Assembly (NCBI RefSeq): GCF_036345015.1
Contig: NZ_CP084098.1
Span: 2,059,326 to 2,123,325, forward strand
Length of the DNA stretch: 64,000 nt
Reading direction: 5' to 3'
From: Cyanobacterium sp. Dongsha4
GTDB lineage: Bacteria; Cyanobacteriota; Cyanobacteriia; Cyanobacteriales; Cyanobacteriaceae
This document shows, in pieces, positions 37,763 to 47,180 of this stretch. The stretch's first letter is position 1, and every line of letters begins with the position of its first letter. Below the pieces are notes generated by a model that worked only from the letters and a program-made list of their open reading frames with translations, was not told the DNA's origin and searched no databases. The translations under genes and the position numbers were made by a program.

Positions 37763-38065
37763 ATGGGAATCATGTCTAATTCCACGATTTTAGCTAGTAG
37801 TTTAGTCATTCTTAGCAGTTTAACCATTGGTGTTGCTAGTGGTTTAATTTCATTTTATGTCGGCAGTGAATCCCTCAAAAGTGTTAATACTCCCCCCGAA
37901 AATCCTACTCAGAAAATTAATGAACAGGAAAAAGAAGTTCAAGATAATAAAAAATTCTCGATTATTCCTGAACAAAAAATTCTGGTTAAGGTTTATGACT
38001 ATGTTCACAAACAGCAAGAAGCGAGTAAAGTTAAACAATCTCAGAGTAATTCAAATCCTCAATAA
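37763..38065 (+). CDS. Small membrane-anchored protein of unknown function
   Basis: The 100-residue protein has one N-terminal membrane helix (about 8-32) and a hydrophilic tail with many Lys, Glu and Gln. The start may be ATG 37763 or the second ATG 37772 (MSNSTIL). No known domain. It precedes the CNNM-type gene on the same strand by 75 bp. Confidence 0.6.
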   Translation: MGIMSNSTILASSLVILSSLTIGVASGLISFYVGSESLKSVNTPPENPTQKINEQEKEVQDNKKFSIIPEQKILVKVYDYVHKQQEASKVKQSQSNSNPQ

Positions 38066-38139
38066 TTTATGGGTATAGACGAAAATCATAACTGTGGTTT
38101 CTTTTTTGGGGATGTCCAAGGAGTTGGCATCAGTTTTTA

Positions 38140-39447
38140 ATGAGATTATTTGCCATTTTTCTTTTGATCGTAATCAATGCTTTTTTTGTCACCGCAGAAT
38201 TTGCAATTGTTTCTGTGCGAAAATCAAGAATTGATCATTTAGTCATGGAAGGGGACATTCAAGCCTCTACTGTGCAGTCTTTACAAAAAAGTCTTGATAA
38301 ACTACTTTCTAGCACTCAGTTAGGTATCACCCTTTCTAGTTTGGCTTTGGGATGGATTGGAGAAGGTACGATCGCACTTTCTGTGCAGTATGCCATTTCT
38401 TCTTTGCCTGTTTCAGAAAATATTTCTACTACCCTGAGTCATTCTTTTGCCATTCCTATTTCTTTCTTTTTATTAGTTTATTTACAAATAGTATTAGGGG
38501 AATTATGTCCTAAATCCTTAGCTTTACTATATCCTGAACAACTCGCCCGTTTTCTTGCTCCCCCCATTAGCGTTATCAGCACTATTTTCAAACCTTTTAT
38601 TGATATTCTCAATCTTTCCACTCGATTTTTGTTAAAACTTATTGGAGTTGAATACACAGGACAAGGCTGGTATAAGCAAGTTACACCGGAAGAACTACAA
38701 TTAATTATTAGTACAGAAAGAGATTCCTCTGGTTTAGAAGCCGAAGAAAGGGAATTATTAAGCAATGTTTTTGAATTTGGAGATGTGGAAGCCGTAGAAA
38801 TTATGACACCCAGAGTTAATATAAAAGCTCTCAATCTTCATTTAACTTGTAGAGAATTATTTCAGGAAATAGTCAAAACAAAACATTCTTTTTATCCTGT
38901 CATTGGAGACTCTCTGGATGACATTCGAGGAGTTATAGATTTTAAAGATTGTCTCTCTATTTTAAATGAAGACCCTCTCAACTTAGATATACTACTGGAA
39001 GACTTTATTAAACCTGTACGTTTTTTGCCTGAATCAACTCTATTGAGTGAATTATTAGCCATAATGCAGCAATCACGATCAAAATTAGTCATCATCGTCG
39101 ATGAATATGGCGGCACTTCTGGATTAGTCACGATGCAGGACTTAATTAACGAAATTTTGGGAGGTGATGATAGCGAATATACTGAAGACCAATTCAGTAT
39201 TACGGTAATTGACGAGCAGAACTTTTTAGTGTCTGCCCAAATAAACTTAGAAGAATTGAATGACTTACTAGATTTCGATTTACCCCTAACAGACGACTAT
39301 CAAACCCTCGGAGGATTTCTTGTTTATAATTGGCAGAAAATACCTAAACAACATGAAGTATTTAACTACGATCATTTTCAATTCACAGTTATAGATACAG
39401 ATGGTCCTCGTATCAACAAAATAAAAATCACCTTGAAAGAACAATAA
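38140..39447 (+). CDS. CNNM/CorC-type transmembrane protein with CBS domains
   Basis: The 435-residue protein has an N-terminal DUF21 domain with four hydrophobic helices (1-190), a CBS pair (about 205-335; IMTPRVNI and VIIVDEYGGTSGLVT are the typical starts and ends), and a C-terminal CorC_HlyC domain (about 350-435). The family exports or regulates Mg2+ or other divalent metals. It is often called a hemolysin-like protein, but that name is misleading. Confidence 0.9.
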   Translation: MRLFAIFLLIVINAFFVTAEFAIVSVRKSRIDHLVMEGDIQASTVQSLQKSLDKLLSSTQLGITLSSLALGWIGEGTIALSVQYAISSLPVSENISTTLSHSFAIPISFFLLVYLQIVLGELCPKSLALLYPEQLARFLAPPISVISTIFKPFIDILNLSTRFLLKLIGVEYTGQGWYKQVTPEELQLIISTERDSSGLEAEERELLSNVFEFGDVEAVEIMTPRVNIKALNLHLTCRELFQEIVKTKHSFYPVIGDSLDDIRGVIDFKDCLSILNEDPLNLDILLEDFIKPVRFLPESTLLSELLAIMQQSRSKLVIIVDEYGGTSGLVTMQDLINEILGGDDSEYTEDQFSITVIDEQNFLVSAQINLEELNDLLDFDLPLTDDYQTLGGFLVYNWQKIPKQHEVFNYDHFQFTVIDTDGPRINKIKITLKEQ

Positions 39448-39573
39448 TCAAATAGTAGCGGCTTGATTAACTTTCTTCGGATACAGAGCAAAAAAGGAAA
39501 TGTCAGAAATGCGAGAGAATGAGAAAAAAATAATTACTCATTACTCGTTACTAATTGCTAATTGAAATAACTT

Positions 39574-39756
39574 TTACTGGTTATTTTGAGAATCAGATCT
39601 AGTCTCTGTGCTATCATTATCATCGGATTTAGAATTATTACGGTTAAACCCTTTATTATTACGAGAAGAATACCGAGAAAACTTCTTCCTAAATTGTCTT
39701 GCATAAGCCTTATTACGCTCTGCTTTTTCTTTTTTGGGATTGCGACGTTTAGACAT
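39574..39756 (-). CDS. Small basic protein of unknown function
   Basis: The 60-residue protein starts MSKRRNPKKEKAERN and ends in a Ser/Asn/Asp-rich tail. A GAGG ribosome site lies seven bases before the ATG. The strongly basic N-terminus suggests binding to RNA or ribosomes. It lies next to an RRM gene on the same strand. No family can be named. Confidence 0.6.
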   Translation of the reverse strand: MSKRRNPKKEKAERNKAYARQFRKKFSRYSSRNNKGFNRNNSKSDDNDSTETRSDSQNNQ

Positions 39757-39889
39757 TCATTACCTCATCTATAAAAAATACAAAATGCCCTCGAATACTC
39801 ACAAGTAAGAGACTAACTCACCTCAGTAACCGAAAGCATTAACAAAAATAAGTTGATAAACTCTTGTTTGATTTTTTCAAACAACTACA

Positions 39890-40195
39890 TTAGAAGCGCT
39901 GAGAAAAGCGTTCTTTTCTTTGACCACCACCACGATTGAAAGAATCTCTTTTTTCACGGGGCTTAGCTTTGTTTACTCTGAGTTCCCGTTTCATCCATTC
40001 CGCTCCATCGAGAGCATCGATCGCACTTTCTTCTTGATTATCGTTTTCCATTTCCACAAAGGCAAAGCCTCTCATACGACCAGTTTCACGGTCTGTGGGA
40101 ATGTGAACACGGCTAACAGTTCCATACTCGGCAAAAACTTCCATCAGATCTTCCGATGTAACCTCGTAGGGGAGATTTCCTACATATATTGACAT
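39890..40195 (-). CDS. Single-RRM RNA-binding protein with Gly/Arg tail
   Basis: The 101-residue protein has RNP2 IYVGNLPYE and RNP1 RGFAFVEM, then a short tail with RGGGQRKERF. This is the tailed form of cyanobacterial Rbp proteins, which are often induced in the cold. Its long 5' region (about 400 bp, AT-rich) is compatible with a regulated leader. Confidence 0.92.
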   Translation of the reverse strand: MSIYVGNLPYEVTSEDLMEVFAEYGTVSRVHIPTDRETGRMRGFAFVEMENDNQEESAIDALDGAEWMKRELRVNKAKPREKRDSFNRGGGQRKERFSQRF

Positions 40196-40602
40196 AGCTT
40201 GAATGATTCTTTTTTAATTGAACTTTGTAGAGAGCGAAGATCTGGGAAATAAGTCTGCCAATACTTTAATAGTCGATTCTATCAATACTAAAAACAAACG
40301 TTGTCACTAAATCTTTATTCTCGAGTTTAATTATAGCATCTTTTTTTCCAAACACATAACCCTCTTGCACAAAAAAAATAAAATCACAAAATTTTTCCCA
40401 TTCAACTTCGGTTATTTTTTTGCCATAACAAATCTCTTGTTTTCCCCTCTATAAACTCAATTCACCAACAAAGACTGTATCCTTTAAACTCTCAGATAGC
40501 CTTAACGAAAATAAAACTAAATATTTCTTAAAATTAAATCTTTTCCTACAACTAACACCTGATACCTTTTTATCTTTATCTCAAATTCAATTAAGTTGAA
40601 TA
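40196..40602. other. Intergenic region: rbp leader and msrA downstream region
   Basis: There is no ORF of note. The part next to rbp is expected to be its untranslated leader. CAACTAACACCTGATACC at about 40550-40568 is a fragment of the dispersed repeat family. Confidence 0.4.
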
Positions 40603-41262
40603 TTAACTCAAATTAGTGTTAGGTAGGCAAACTTTTGTTCCCCCTAAACCACAATAACCATTAGGATTTTTAGCAAGATACTGTTGATGATAACCTTCAG
40701 CAAAGTAAAACTCAGGAGCATCAGTAATTTCTGTGGTTATTTCTGTATAACCTGCTTTAATTAATTCCTGCTGATATAGGGCTTTTGATTTTTCTGCTAA
40801 GGCTTTTTGTGCATCAGAAAAAGTATAAATTCCTGAACGATACTGAGTACCTTTATCATTACCCTGACGCATTCCCTGAGTAGGATCATGATTTTCCCAA
40901 AATACTTTTAACAGAGTTTCATAACTGATAATTTTAGGATCATAAACCACTAAAACTACCTCATTATGACCAGTTAAGCCACTACACACTTCTTCATAAG
41001 TAGGATTAGGAGTTAAACCAGCACTATAACCCACTGCAGTGATAAAAATTCCTTTTTCCAACTGCCAAAATTTTCTTTCAGCCCCCCAAAAACAACCCAT
41101 TCCAAACATTGCTTTTTCCATAGTTTCAGGATAAGGCGGTTTCATAGGATTACCATTAACATAATGTTTATTAGGAATTGGCATTTTGTCTTTTCTGCCG
41201 GGTAATGCTTCTTCTGGGGTGGGCAGAGTAAATTTCTTATTTCCTAAGCCAAATAAAAACAT
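40603..41262 (-). CDS. msrA: Peptide methionine sulfoxide reductase A
   Basis: The 219-residue enzyme reduces the S-form of methionine sulfoxide. The catalytic Cys57 lies in GMGCFWGAE, followed by [22 protein letters not shown], and a C-terminal [11 protein letters not shown] carries the resolving cysteines. The N-terminal 45 residues before the core are longer than in short MsrA forms and match other cyanobacterial ones. Confidence 0.93.
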   Translation of the reverse strand: MFLFGLGNKKFTLPTPEEALPGRKDKMPIPNKHYVNGNPMKPPYPETMEKAMFGMGCFWGAERKFWQLEKGIFITAVGYSAGLTPNPTYEEVCSGLTGHNEVVLVVYDPKIISYETLLKVFWENHDPTQGMRQGNDKGTQYRSGIYTFSDAQKALAEKSKALYQQELIKAGYTEITTEITDAPEFYFAEGYHQQYLAKNPNGYCGLGGTKVCLPNTNLS

Positions 41263-41354
41263 AATAATTACTGAATTTTAATATTTCTTCATATTCAATT
41301 TTATACCCAAGACTCTGAGATTGAGAGTTTTTAGCAAATGGGACATGAATATTT

Positions 41355-42008
41355 CTAAACAGCAAATAATTCTTGCCAATCTTTTGCTGGAGCGGACTCT
41401 GCTTGTACAATTTCTAGGATGCGATTATTAGTTTCAGGATAAAAAATAGATTCTATACAAACTTTTGCCACTTCTTGACGAGAGATTGAACCTTCAAATA
41501 AAGTATCTGCCTCACCTACAATCAAAGAGTATTGACTATCCTCGTTCCTTAAACCTCCGGGACGAATAATAGTATAAGTTAAACCACTATCGATTAAATA
41601 ATTTTCAGCTTGTTTTTTCCAAAAAAGTACTAAGCCGAATAAGTTGAGGGGATGGAAAAAGCGAGATACACACAAGGAAGTAACAAGAATAAATTTTTCG
41701 ATTTGTTTTTCCTTTGCCACGTTAATTAAATTTTTAGTTCCCTCGTAATCCACCCAATAAAAAACTGTTGGGTCTAAACTAGGGGTTGCACCGGCGGCAC
41801 AAATAACAAAATCACATTCGTCCATTGCAGAAGCAAAGGAGGAGGGATTCAAAACATCTGCGATAATTAAATCTACACAAGCAGGTAAAACATCTCTAGC
41901 TTTAGCTTTATCTCTTACCATTGCCATGACGGGTATTTTTCGCTTTACTAATTCAGCAACGATTCTTCTACCTGTTTGCCCTGTTGCTCCAACAACTAAT
42001 ATTTTCAT
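41355..42008 (-). CDS. NAD(P)-binding atypical SDR (NmrA/YwnB-like)
   Basis: The 217-residue protein has the nucleotide motif GATGQTGRRI (7-16) and the VTSLCVSRF and YTIIRPGGLRNED segments typical of atypical short-chain dehydrogenases. The usual YxxxK is not clearly present, so it may be a nucleotide-binding regulator or assembly factor. The substrate is unknown. Confidence 0.82.
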   Translation of the reverse strand: MKILVVGATGQTGRRIVAELVKRKIPVMAMVRDKAKARDVLPACVDLIIADVLNPSSFASAMDECDFVICAAGATPSLDPTVFYWVDYEGTKNLINVAKEKQIEKFILVTSLCVSRFFHPLNLFGLVLFWKKQAENYLIDSGLTYTIIRPGGLRNEDSQYSLIVGEADTLFEGSISRQEVAKVCIESIFYPETNNRILEIVQAESAPAKDWQELFAV

Positions 42009-42151
42009 GGGATATATTCCTAACTATATTTTTCTTGATTATATTGTTTACCTTCTTCTATTGAGCAGAGTTAATCAACTTATTGGGCAATGCAAAAATA
42101 ATTTAATATGGTTGAAGGAAAAATGAAAAAATTAAGATTGATAAAAATCTC

Positions 42152-42922
42152 ATGTCAGCGATTGTTATTTTTGATATTGATGGTGTGATTCGTGATGTTA
42201 CTAATTCTTATCGTCGTGCTTTAGCCGATACGGTAGAGCATTTTACGAATAATTATTATCGCCCTTCAATGGAGGATATTGATAGTTTGAAGGCGGAAGG
42301 AATTTGGAATAATGACTGGTTGGGCTCACAAGAGTTGATTTATCGTTATTTTGAGCAGATGGGGAAATCCAGAGATGAGATTAACCTTAATTATGAGGAA
42401 ATTGTGGATTTTTTTCAAAGACGTTATCGGGGGCAAAATTTAGAAGAACCAGCAAACTGGGATGGTTATATTTCTTCCGAGCCTCTATTGGTGAGTAGGG
42501 AGTATTTCGAGATATTGGATAAAAATAACTTATATTGGGGCTTTTTTAGCGGTGCGACAAATGGTTCTGCTCAATACATCTTACAACGTCGTTTAGGTTT
42601 AGAAAGTCCTGTGTTAGTGGCAATGGATGATGCACCTAGTAAACCTGATCCTACTGGTTTGTTTTTAGCTGTCAATTTATTGGAAGAAAAACTTTCTCTT
42701 GATAATTCTTTGCCTGTAGTTTATTTAGGGGATACTGTAGCAGATATTATTACTGTGATGAAAGCAAAAGAAATAAAATCTGAAAGAGAATGGATTGCAG
42801 TGGGAGTTTTGCCTCCTCATGTTAGTAATGATAGTAAGAAAGCGGATAAATATCGTCAACAGTTAATCGATAGCGGCGCATCTTTTGTGGTTAATCAAGT
42901 TACTGATTTTTATGATTTTTAA
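42152..42922 (+). CDS. HAD superfamily hydrolase
   Basis: The 256-residue protein has HAD motif I FDIDGVIRD (D8, D10), motif II FSGATNGS, motif III KPDP and motif IV GDTVAD. It belongs to a HAD subgroup found in cyanobacteria (like the TIGR01548 group, from memory). It should be a phosphatase; the substrate is unknown. Confidence 0.82.
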   Translation: MSAIVIFDIDGVIRDVTNSYRRALADTVEHFTNNYYRPSMEDIDSLKAEGIWNNDWLGSQELIYRYFEQMGKSRDEINLNYEEIVDFFQRRYRGQNLEEPANWDGYISSEPLLVSREYFEILDKNNLYWGFFSGATNGSAQYILQRRLGLESPVLVAMDDAPSKPDPTGLFLAVNLLEEKLSLDNSLPVVYLGDTVADIITVMKAKEIKSEREWIAVGVLPPHVSNDSKKADKYRQQLIDSGASFVVNQVTDFYDF

Positions 42923-42931
42923 ATTTCACAT

Positions 42932-45136
42932 TCAAGAATAACGCCAATTTTGGAAGTTGTCTTTTGATTTACTCATCCATAGTAGTTTTTTGGCTCTGGT
43001 TATGGCTACATATAGTAATCTTAATTCTTCTGCTTGTTTTTCTTGGATGGCTTTTTCGTGAGCTTGATGAAGGGATAAGGGTTCTATTTTTTTACCTAAT
43101 CTTTGTTGATGGATTTCTTGTCTTAGTTGTGTACGAATAATATCATTTAAGTCAAATTTACCCAAAAATTTAAGACTTCCGTTAATTTTTTTTTCTGAGA
43201 AGATATTTTCTTTGTCATAGAAGGGTAAAAAGACATAATCCCATTCTAAACCTTTAGATTTGTGCATGGTCATAATGGTAATTTGACCTTTTTTTGTATA
43301 AATATCTTCATTTTCTGTCTCTACTCCTTCAAACCGTTCTGTATTATTAATATTATTTAATGTCTCTATCATGGCTTTTAAGGACATTTTTCCTTGATTT
43401 TCTTTTTGGATGCGATCGCACAATTTTTGAGCAGTGGCAAGGGCTAATTTATCATAATTTAAAACAGAACTTAGGAAGGGAATTAATTGATAGGAAGATA
43501 ATTCAATACTAGCTTGGAGAAGTTTGAGGCAAAATTTTCGAGCTTTTTCCTGTTCAGGAGTTAGGGCATCATCTAAAGGTGTTGGATATAAAAACTTTTC
43601 AGGATAGATACTTAATTGATCAAAATCTTGGTTACTAATAATTTCCTGCTGTGCCAAAATTTTTAAAATATTATAGACAAATTTGGAAGAATGAGGAAAC
43701 GCAATAAACTGTAAAACCCCTAGTATATCTTTCACTATATCACGGTAGGAGATGCGATCGCCTATTAGTTTTAAGGGAATATTATAGTCAGATAATCTTT
43801 TTTGTAATTCTTGAAAAATAAAACTTCCTTGCTTATTAGCTCTAACTAAAATGGCACAATTCGTATTAATTTCTTGTTCTTTTTTGTCAAATAAATGAAT
43901 GATTCTTTCACTCATTAAATCTAAGACATTATCAAAGGTTTCAGGTTCATAATATTCTACCCCTTTCCCCTCTGCTAAAGGATTAGAGTCAGGCTGAGTA
44001 TCATTTTCCCTAACAATTTTTATCTCCTGTTTTTCAATTAAATTTGCTTCTACTTGTCCCACCATCCAAGCTAAAGTTTCATTGGCATAGTTAATAATAT
44101 TTTCGTTACTTCTTCCTGCCTGTTCCATTAAAAATAATTGATTTTTTTGGCAACAATCCTCACAAAATTGATGAAAATAAAAGGGGTCTGAAGCGGTGTA
44201 AGTGGAATTAATTGCTTGATTGGGGTCTCCCACTCTCACTAAATGGGGTTCGCTATAATCTTTATTTTGGGCTAAGATAGTGATTAAATCACCCTGTAAA
44301 GGTGTAGAGTCTTGAGCTTCATCTTCAAATACTCCTGCAATTTCTTGTTGTAGTGTTTGTCTTGCATCTTCATTTTTCAGAACATTTAATGCCCCAATAA
44401 TTAGGTCATCATAGTCTATTACCTGATATTTATGGATTAGTTTTTGATATTCTTGATATAGTTCAGATGCGATCGCTCCTAGAGGATAAATACCAGAATC
44501 ATCTAAATTTGCCAGATTTTCAAGGTTATTGATATTCCAACCAGAACTTTTAAGGGTACTAATGACAGTATGAGTAAATTTGGGTAAAACTTCCGTACGC
44601 AGTACTGATTCTCGACGCAAAACTTCGCTTTCTTCGTAGTTAAATGACTTTTCGTTTTCTCCTCTTAATAAAGCATCAAAAGCAGGAGAATTAAGATACA
44701 TCCAATTTTCAACAGTTTCTAGGATTAAAGGATGATTACTAGACACATCGACTAAATTACTGGTTTCTAAATTTAATCCCGACAAAAAAGGATAACGATT
44801 GACAATACTAGAAGCTAAAGCATGAATCGTTTGTACCATAAAACCCACAGGAGGCATCTTAAATTCTTCTAAAATCGTCCTTATCTTATCCTTAATACTA
44901 GCGGCGGCAGAACGAGTATAAGTTACGATTAATAGATAGCGATTTGGATTTAGTTTTTCTTGACAAACCAATATTGCACCAGCAACAGCTAATGAAAAAG
45001 ATTTTCCTGAACCCGGCACAGCAGACACTGCCATTTTACCACCCTGCCATTGACTTAATTCTATTTGACCCGGACGCAGTTTTTGTCTGAATTGGGCTAT
45101 TTTTTCTTCTATTCTCCTATGGTTGTTCATACTCAT
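42932..45136 (-). CDS. UvrD/Rep-like superfamily 1 helicase
   Basis: The 734-residue helicase has motif I VPGSGKSFSL (41-50), motif II DEAQDSTPLQ, motif III VGDPNQAI, motif V MTMHKSKGLEWDYVFLP and motif VI LLYVAITRAKK. All ATPase motifs are intact. It lacks nuclease motifs at the end. The protein likely acts in DNA repair or replication restart as a 3'-5' helicase. It converges on the HAD gene with 9 bp between stops. Confidence 0.9.
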   Translation of the reverse strand: MSMNNHRRIEEKIAQFRQKLRPGQIELSQWQGGKMAVSAVPGSGKSFSLAVAGAILVCQEKLNPNRYLLIVTYTRSAAASIKDKIRTILEEFKMPPVGFMVQTIHALASSIVNRYPFLSGLNLETSNLVDVSSNHPLILETVENWMYLNSPAFDALLRGENEKSFNYEESEVLRRESVLRTEVLPKFTHTVISTLKSSGWNINNLENLANLDDSGIYPLGAIASELYQEYQKLIHKYQVIDYDDLIIGALNVLKNEDARQTLQQEIAGVFEDEAQDSTPLQGDLITILAQNKDYSEPHLVRVGDPNQAINSTYTASDPFYFHQFCEDCCQKNQLFLMEQAGRSNENIINYANETLAWMVGQVEANLIEKQEIKIVRENDTQPDSNPLAEGKGVEYYEPETFDNVLDLMSERIIHLFDKKEQEINTNCAILVRANKQGSFIFQELQKRLSDYNIPLKLIGDRISYRDIVKDILGVLQFIAFPHSSKFVYNILKILAQQEIISNQDFDQLSIYPEKFLYPTPLDDALTPEQEKARKFCLKLLQASIELSSYQLIPFLSSVLNYDKLALATAQKLCDRIQKENQGKMSLKAMIETLNNINNTERFEGVETENEDIYTKKGQITIMTMHKSKGLEWDYVFLPFYDKENIFSEKKINGSLKFLGKFDLNDIIRTQLRQEIHQQRLGKKIEPLSLHQAHEKAIQEKQAEELRLLYVAITRAKKLLWMSKSKDNFQNWRYS

Positions 45137-45457
45137 TATTTGGGATTGCTGAAATTATATCAACAATCTTTCAATTAATAATTAACTTCTACTTATTTCT
45201 ACTTAGCTATTTATTACTCATTAACTCCAGTGAACACAAATCTTTCATTTCTCGATAAATTCGGTTATGATAGAGGATGTGTCAATTTTTATTGTAAATA
45301 ATTAAACAAAAGTTGAGTAAGACATCGCTTAACTATAAAACGCTTTGGTATCCATCCCAAAGAAGCCTACATCATACTAAGTAATATGGATAAAGTCCTT
45401 TCTCTGATGTGATGATAGGGTTATGTCACTGTAAATAAATATATAAGATTAATTTGA
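45137..45457. other. Divergent region and leader of rpsN
   Basis: No ORF. A 6-bp hairpin CTTTGG (45343-45348) / CCAAAG (45357-45362) lies in the region just upstream of rpsN and could be part of its leader. Confidence 0.35.
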
Positions 45458-45760
45458 ATGGCTAAAAAATCAATGATTGCACGGGAAGTAAAACGTGCTA
45501 AATTAGTGGCTAAATATGCCCATAAAAGAGCAGAATTAAAAGAACAAATTCGCACAGCAGAAGATCCTGCAGAAAGATTCGAGTTACAACGCCAATTACA
45601 AAGATTACCTCTCAACAGTTCCCCTTATCGTCAACGTAATCGTTGTTGGGTAACTGGAAGACCTAGAGGTTACTATCGTGATTTTGGTTTGTCTCGTAAT
45701 GTCTTGCGTGAATGGGCTCACCAAGGTTTATTACCCGGTGTTGTTAAGTCTAGTTGGTAG
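45458..45760 (+). CDS. rpsN: 30S ribosomal protein S14
   Basis: The 100-residue basic protein has the typical start [13 protein letters not shown] and the C-terminal [20 protein letters not shown] and [11 protein letters not shown]. It is the zinc-free form without the CxxC pairs. In cyanobacteria rpsN stands outside the large ribosomal protein operon, as here. Confidence 0.96.
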   Translation: MAKKSMIAREVKRAKLVAKYAHKRAELKEQIRTAEDPAERFELQRQLQRLPLNSSPYRQRNRCWVTGRPRGYYRDFGLSRNVLREWAHQGLLPGVVKSSW

Positions 45761-45793
45761 GTTCAGCCAACTTTAAGTAAATGGGATGAGTAG

Positions 45794-45820
45794 GGTGTGT
45801 TAAGGATTATATAACGCACC
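45794..45820 (+). terminator. Hairpin terminator-like repeat after rpsN
   Basis: GGTGTGTTA (45794-45802) pairs with TAACGCACC (45812-45820) with one G-T pair and a 9-base loop; TTATTGTCTG and a T7 run follow. It lies between convergent rpsN and moaC and could serve both. The GTGCGTTA motif is also a common cyanobacterial dispersed repeat. Confidence 0.6.
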
Positions 45821-45841
45821 TTATTGTCTGTTTTTTTATTC

Positions 45842-46321
45842 TTATTTTCGGTTATAGTCTGATTTTCCTCCCGTTTTGCTGACTAACTTGATGTCAGTGA
45901 TGGTAATAGATTTATCTATGGCTTTGAGCATATCATAAAGAGTTAAAGCGGCGATAGATACTGCCGTTAAAGCCTCCATTTCTACCCCTGTTTCTGCGTT
46001 GGTTTTGGTGGATGCGAATATTTCATAACAGTAATTCTCTTGATTTAGGTGAATATCTATGGCAATTTTCTGCAACGGTAAGGGGTGACACAGGGGAATT
46101 AGAGAGGATGTCTGTTTTGCTCCCATAATACCAGCTATCTTAGCGGTGGCGATGAGATCTCCTTTGGGGTTTTTTTGTTTTAAAATGGTTTCTAAGGCAG
46201 TGGGATTCAATAAAACTTTGCCAGATGCGATCGCAGTTCGAGAGGTGATGGATTTAAGAGAAACATCCACCATTTGCACCTCTCCTTGGGAATTGAGATG
46301 GGATATTTTTTGTTCTGTCAT
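45842..46321 (-). CDS. moaC: Cyclic pyranopterin monophosphate synthase
   Basis: The 159-residue protein acts in molybdenum cofactor synthesis. It shows [11 protein letters not shown], the [21 protein letters not shown] segment and KTGGKS at the C-terminus. Normal length. No other moa gene is adjacent; it borders the defence island. Confidence 0.95.
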   Translation of the reverse strand: MTEQKISHLNSQGEVQMVDVSLKSITSRTAIASGKVLLNPTALETILKQKNPKGDLIATAKIAGIMGAKQTSSLIPLCHPLPLQKIAIDIHLNQENYCYEIFASTKTNAETGVEMEALTAVSIAALTLYDMLKAIDKSITITDIKLVSKTGGKSDYNRK

Positions 46322-46354
46322 TCTTGATTATGTGTGTGAAAAGTTTGAACTTTG

Positions 46355-46510
46355 GGCGTTGCTGAATTAAGGTATGATTTCCAAAGAAAGTGAGCGGCTA
46401 CGCCGCACCGAAGGTGACCGCATTTTGTGAGCCACCCCGCCTGAAAGAGTTGGATAAATCAGCCACCCTATCATCAATGCTCTGCTTTCTATTGCTAAGG
46501 TTTATTTCTT
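46355..46510. repeat. Inverted-repeat end (MITE-like) and GC-rich hairpins at the island edge
   Basis: The sequence at 46355-46377 matches the left terminal repeat of the element at 57262-57418 with two differences in 23 bases. It is followed by the perfect GCGGC-TAC-GCCGC hairpin at 46394-46406 and further GC-rich sequence. No matching right end was found here, so this is a partial or decayed copy. It marks the left edge of the island as the other copy marks the right edge. Confidence 0.5.
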
Positions 46511-46631
46511 CTAATCTGAGTCTAATTCTTTGCCCATACGATACTTTATATCATAGTTAATGATAAAGTCTAATTACTCGTCACTAAAGTTATAATGTTC
46601 GGCTAATATTTTACCTATTTCATCTATTATT
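46511..46631 (-). pseudogene. Duplicated 3' end of the Eco57I-like methyltransferase gene
   Basis: These 121 bases align without gaps to 47181-47301, the last codons and stop of the methyltransferase gene, with 11 differences by eye. Translation gives ILAEHYNFSDE, an in-frame stop, and LDFIINYDIKYRMGKELDSD. The copy is not expressed as a protein. Together the two copies form a direct repeat around the antitoxin/MazF pair. The stop codon of the MazF gene lies within its edge. Confidence 0.85.
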
Positions 46632-46956
46632 AAAAACCTAACCATAGTTTTAATGATTCTTCTAATTTGTTACTATCTTCTATAGTTAAAGTTCCAATTT
46701 TTTTGATAATTAATGTATTTTCAATGGTAAAAATTCCTCTTTTAACAATGCTTTTTACATTTAATCCTGCTTTTTGCCAATCTTGTAAAATAAATTCTCC
46801 TGTAAGTAAATTTTCTGTACGACTACTTAAAGGCACTATAAAATAATCTTTTGATGTTGATGGTGCATTTATAATAATAGCAGGTCGAACTTTAGTTGAG
46901 GATAAATCAGAAAAAGGATAATTAACTAAAATAACATCATTTTTAGAGTAACTCAT
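46630..46956 (-). CDS. MazF/PemK-like endoribonuclease toxin
   Basis: The 108-residue protein starts with VILVNYPFSD, has the TKVRPAIIIN segment of the MazF/PemK fold and ends in LKLWLGF. MazF-type toxins cut mRNA at short motifs. Its start overlaps the end of the upstream antitoxin gene by 14 bp. Its C-terminus runs to the edge of the duplicated methyltransferase fragment, so it may have gained or kept its last residues from that junction. Confidence 0.82.
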   Translation of the reverse strand: MSYSKNDVILVNYPFSDLSSTKVRPAIIINAPSTSKDYFIVPLSSRTENLLTGEFILQDWQKAGLNVKSIVKRGIFTIENTLIIKKIGTLTIEDSNKLEESLKLWLGF

Positions 46957-47158
46957 TATAAATATCCTCCTCTGGATGTTGCCAAATTTTATCTAAAGAA
47001 GATTGACTGGCTGACTGCCAAAATAGTTTTTCTTCTTCTTGATTCATGTCATTTTCAATTCCTTCATCTTTAGCAATTTCTGTTACTAAATATTGTAATA
47101 ATCTGATTTTTTCACTTTTATTAAGAATTTTTATTTGTGGAATCATTTGCTCTATCAT
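46943..47158 (-). CDS. Putative antitoxin of the MazF-like toxin
   Basis: The 71-residue protein is acidic and helical (LNKSEKIRLLQYLVTEIAKDE), with a C-terminus ending in HPEEDIYNELL. It has a strong ribosome site (AAGGAGGA at about 47168-47175), only 22 bp after the methyltransferase stop. Position and overlap with the toxin gene make it the antitoxin; no DNA-binding family was recognised for sure. Confidence 0.72.
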   Translation of the reverse strand: MIEQMIPQIKILNKSEKIRLLQYLVTEIAKDEGIENDMNQEEEKLFWQSASQSSLDKIWQHPEEDIYNELL

Positions 47159-47180
47159 AGTTAATTTCCTCCTTTTTATT

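Noticed and set aside
37857-38078. 73-codon ORF in another frame of the small membrane protein gene
   Set aside because: The frame with the N-terminal membrane helix is more protein-like; the other has only Lys/Asn/Leu-rich content.
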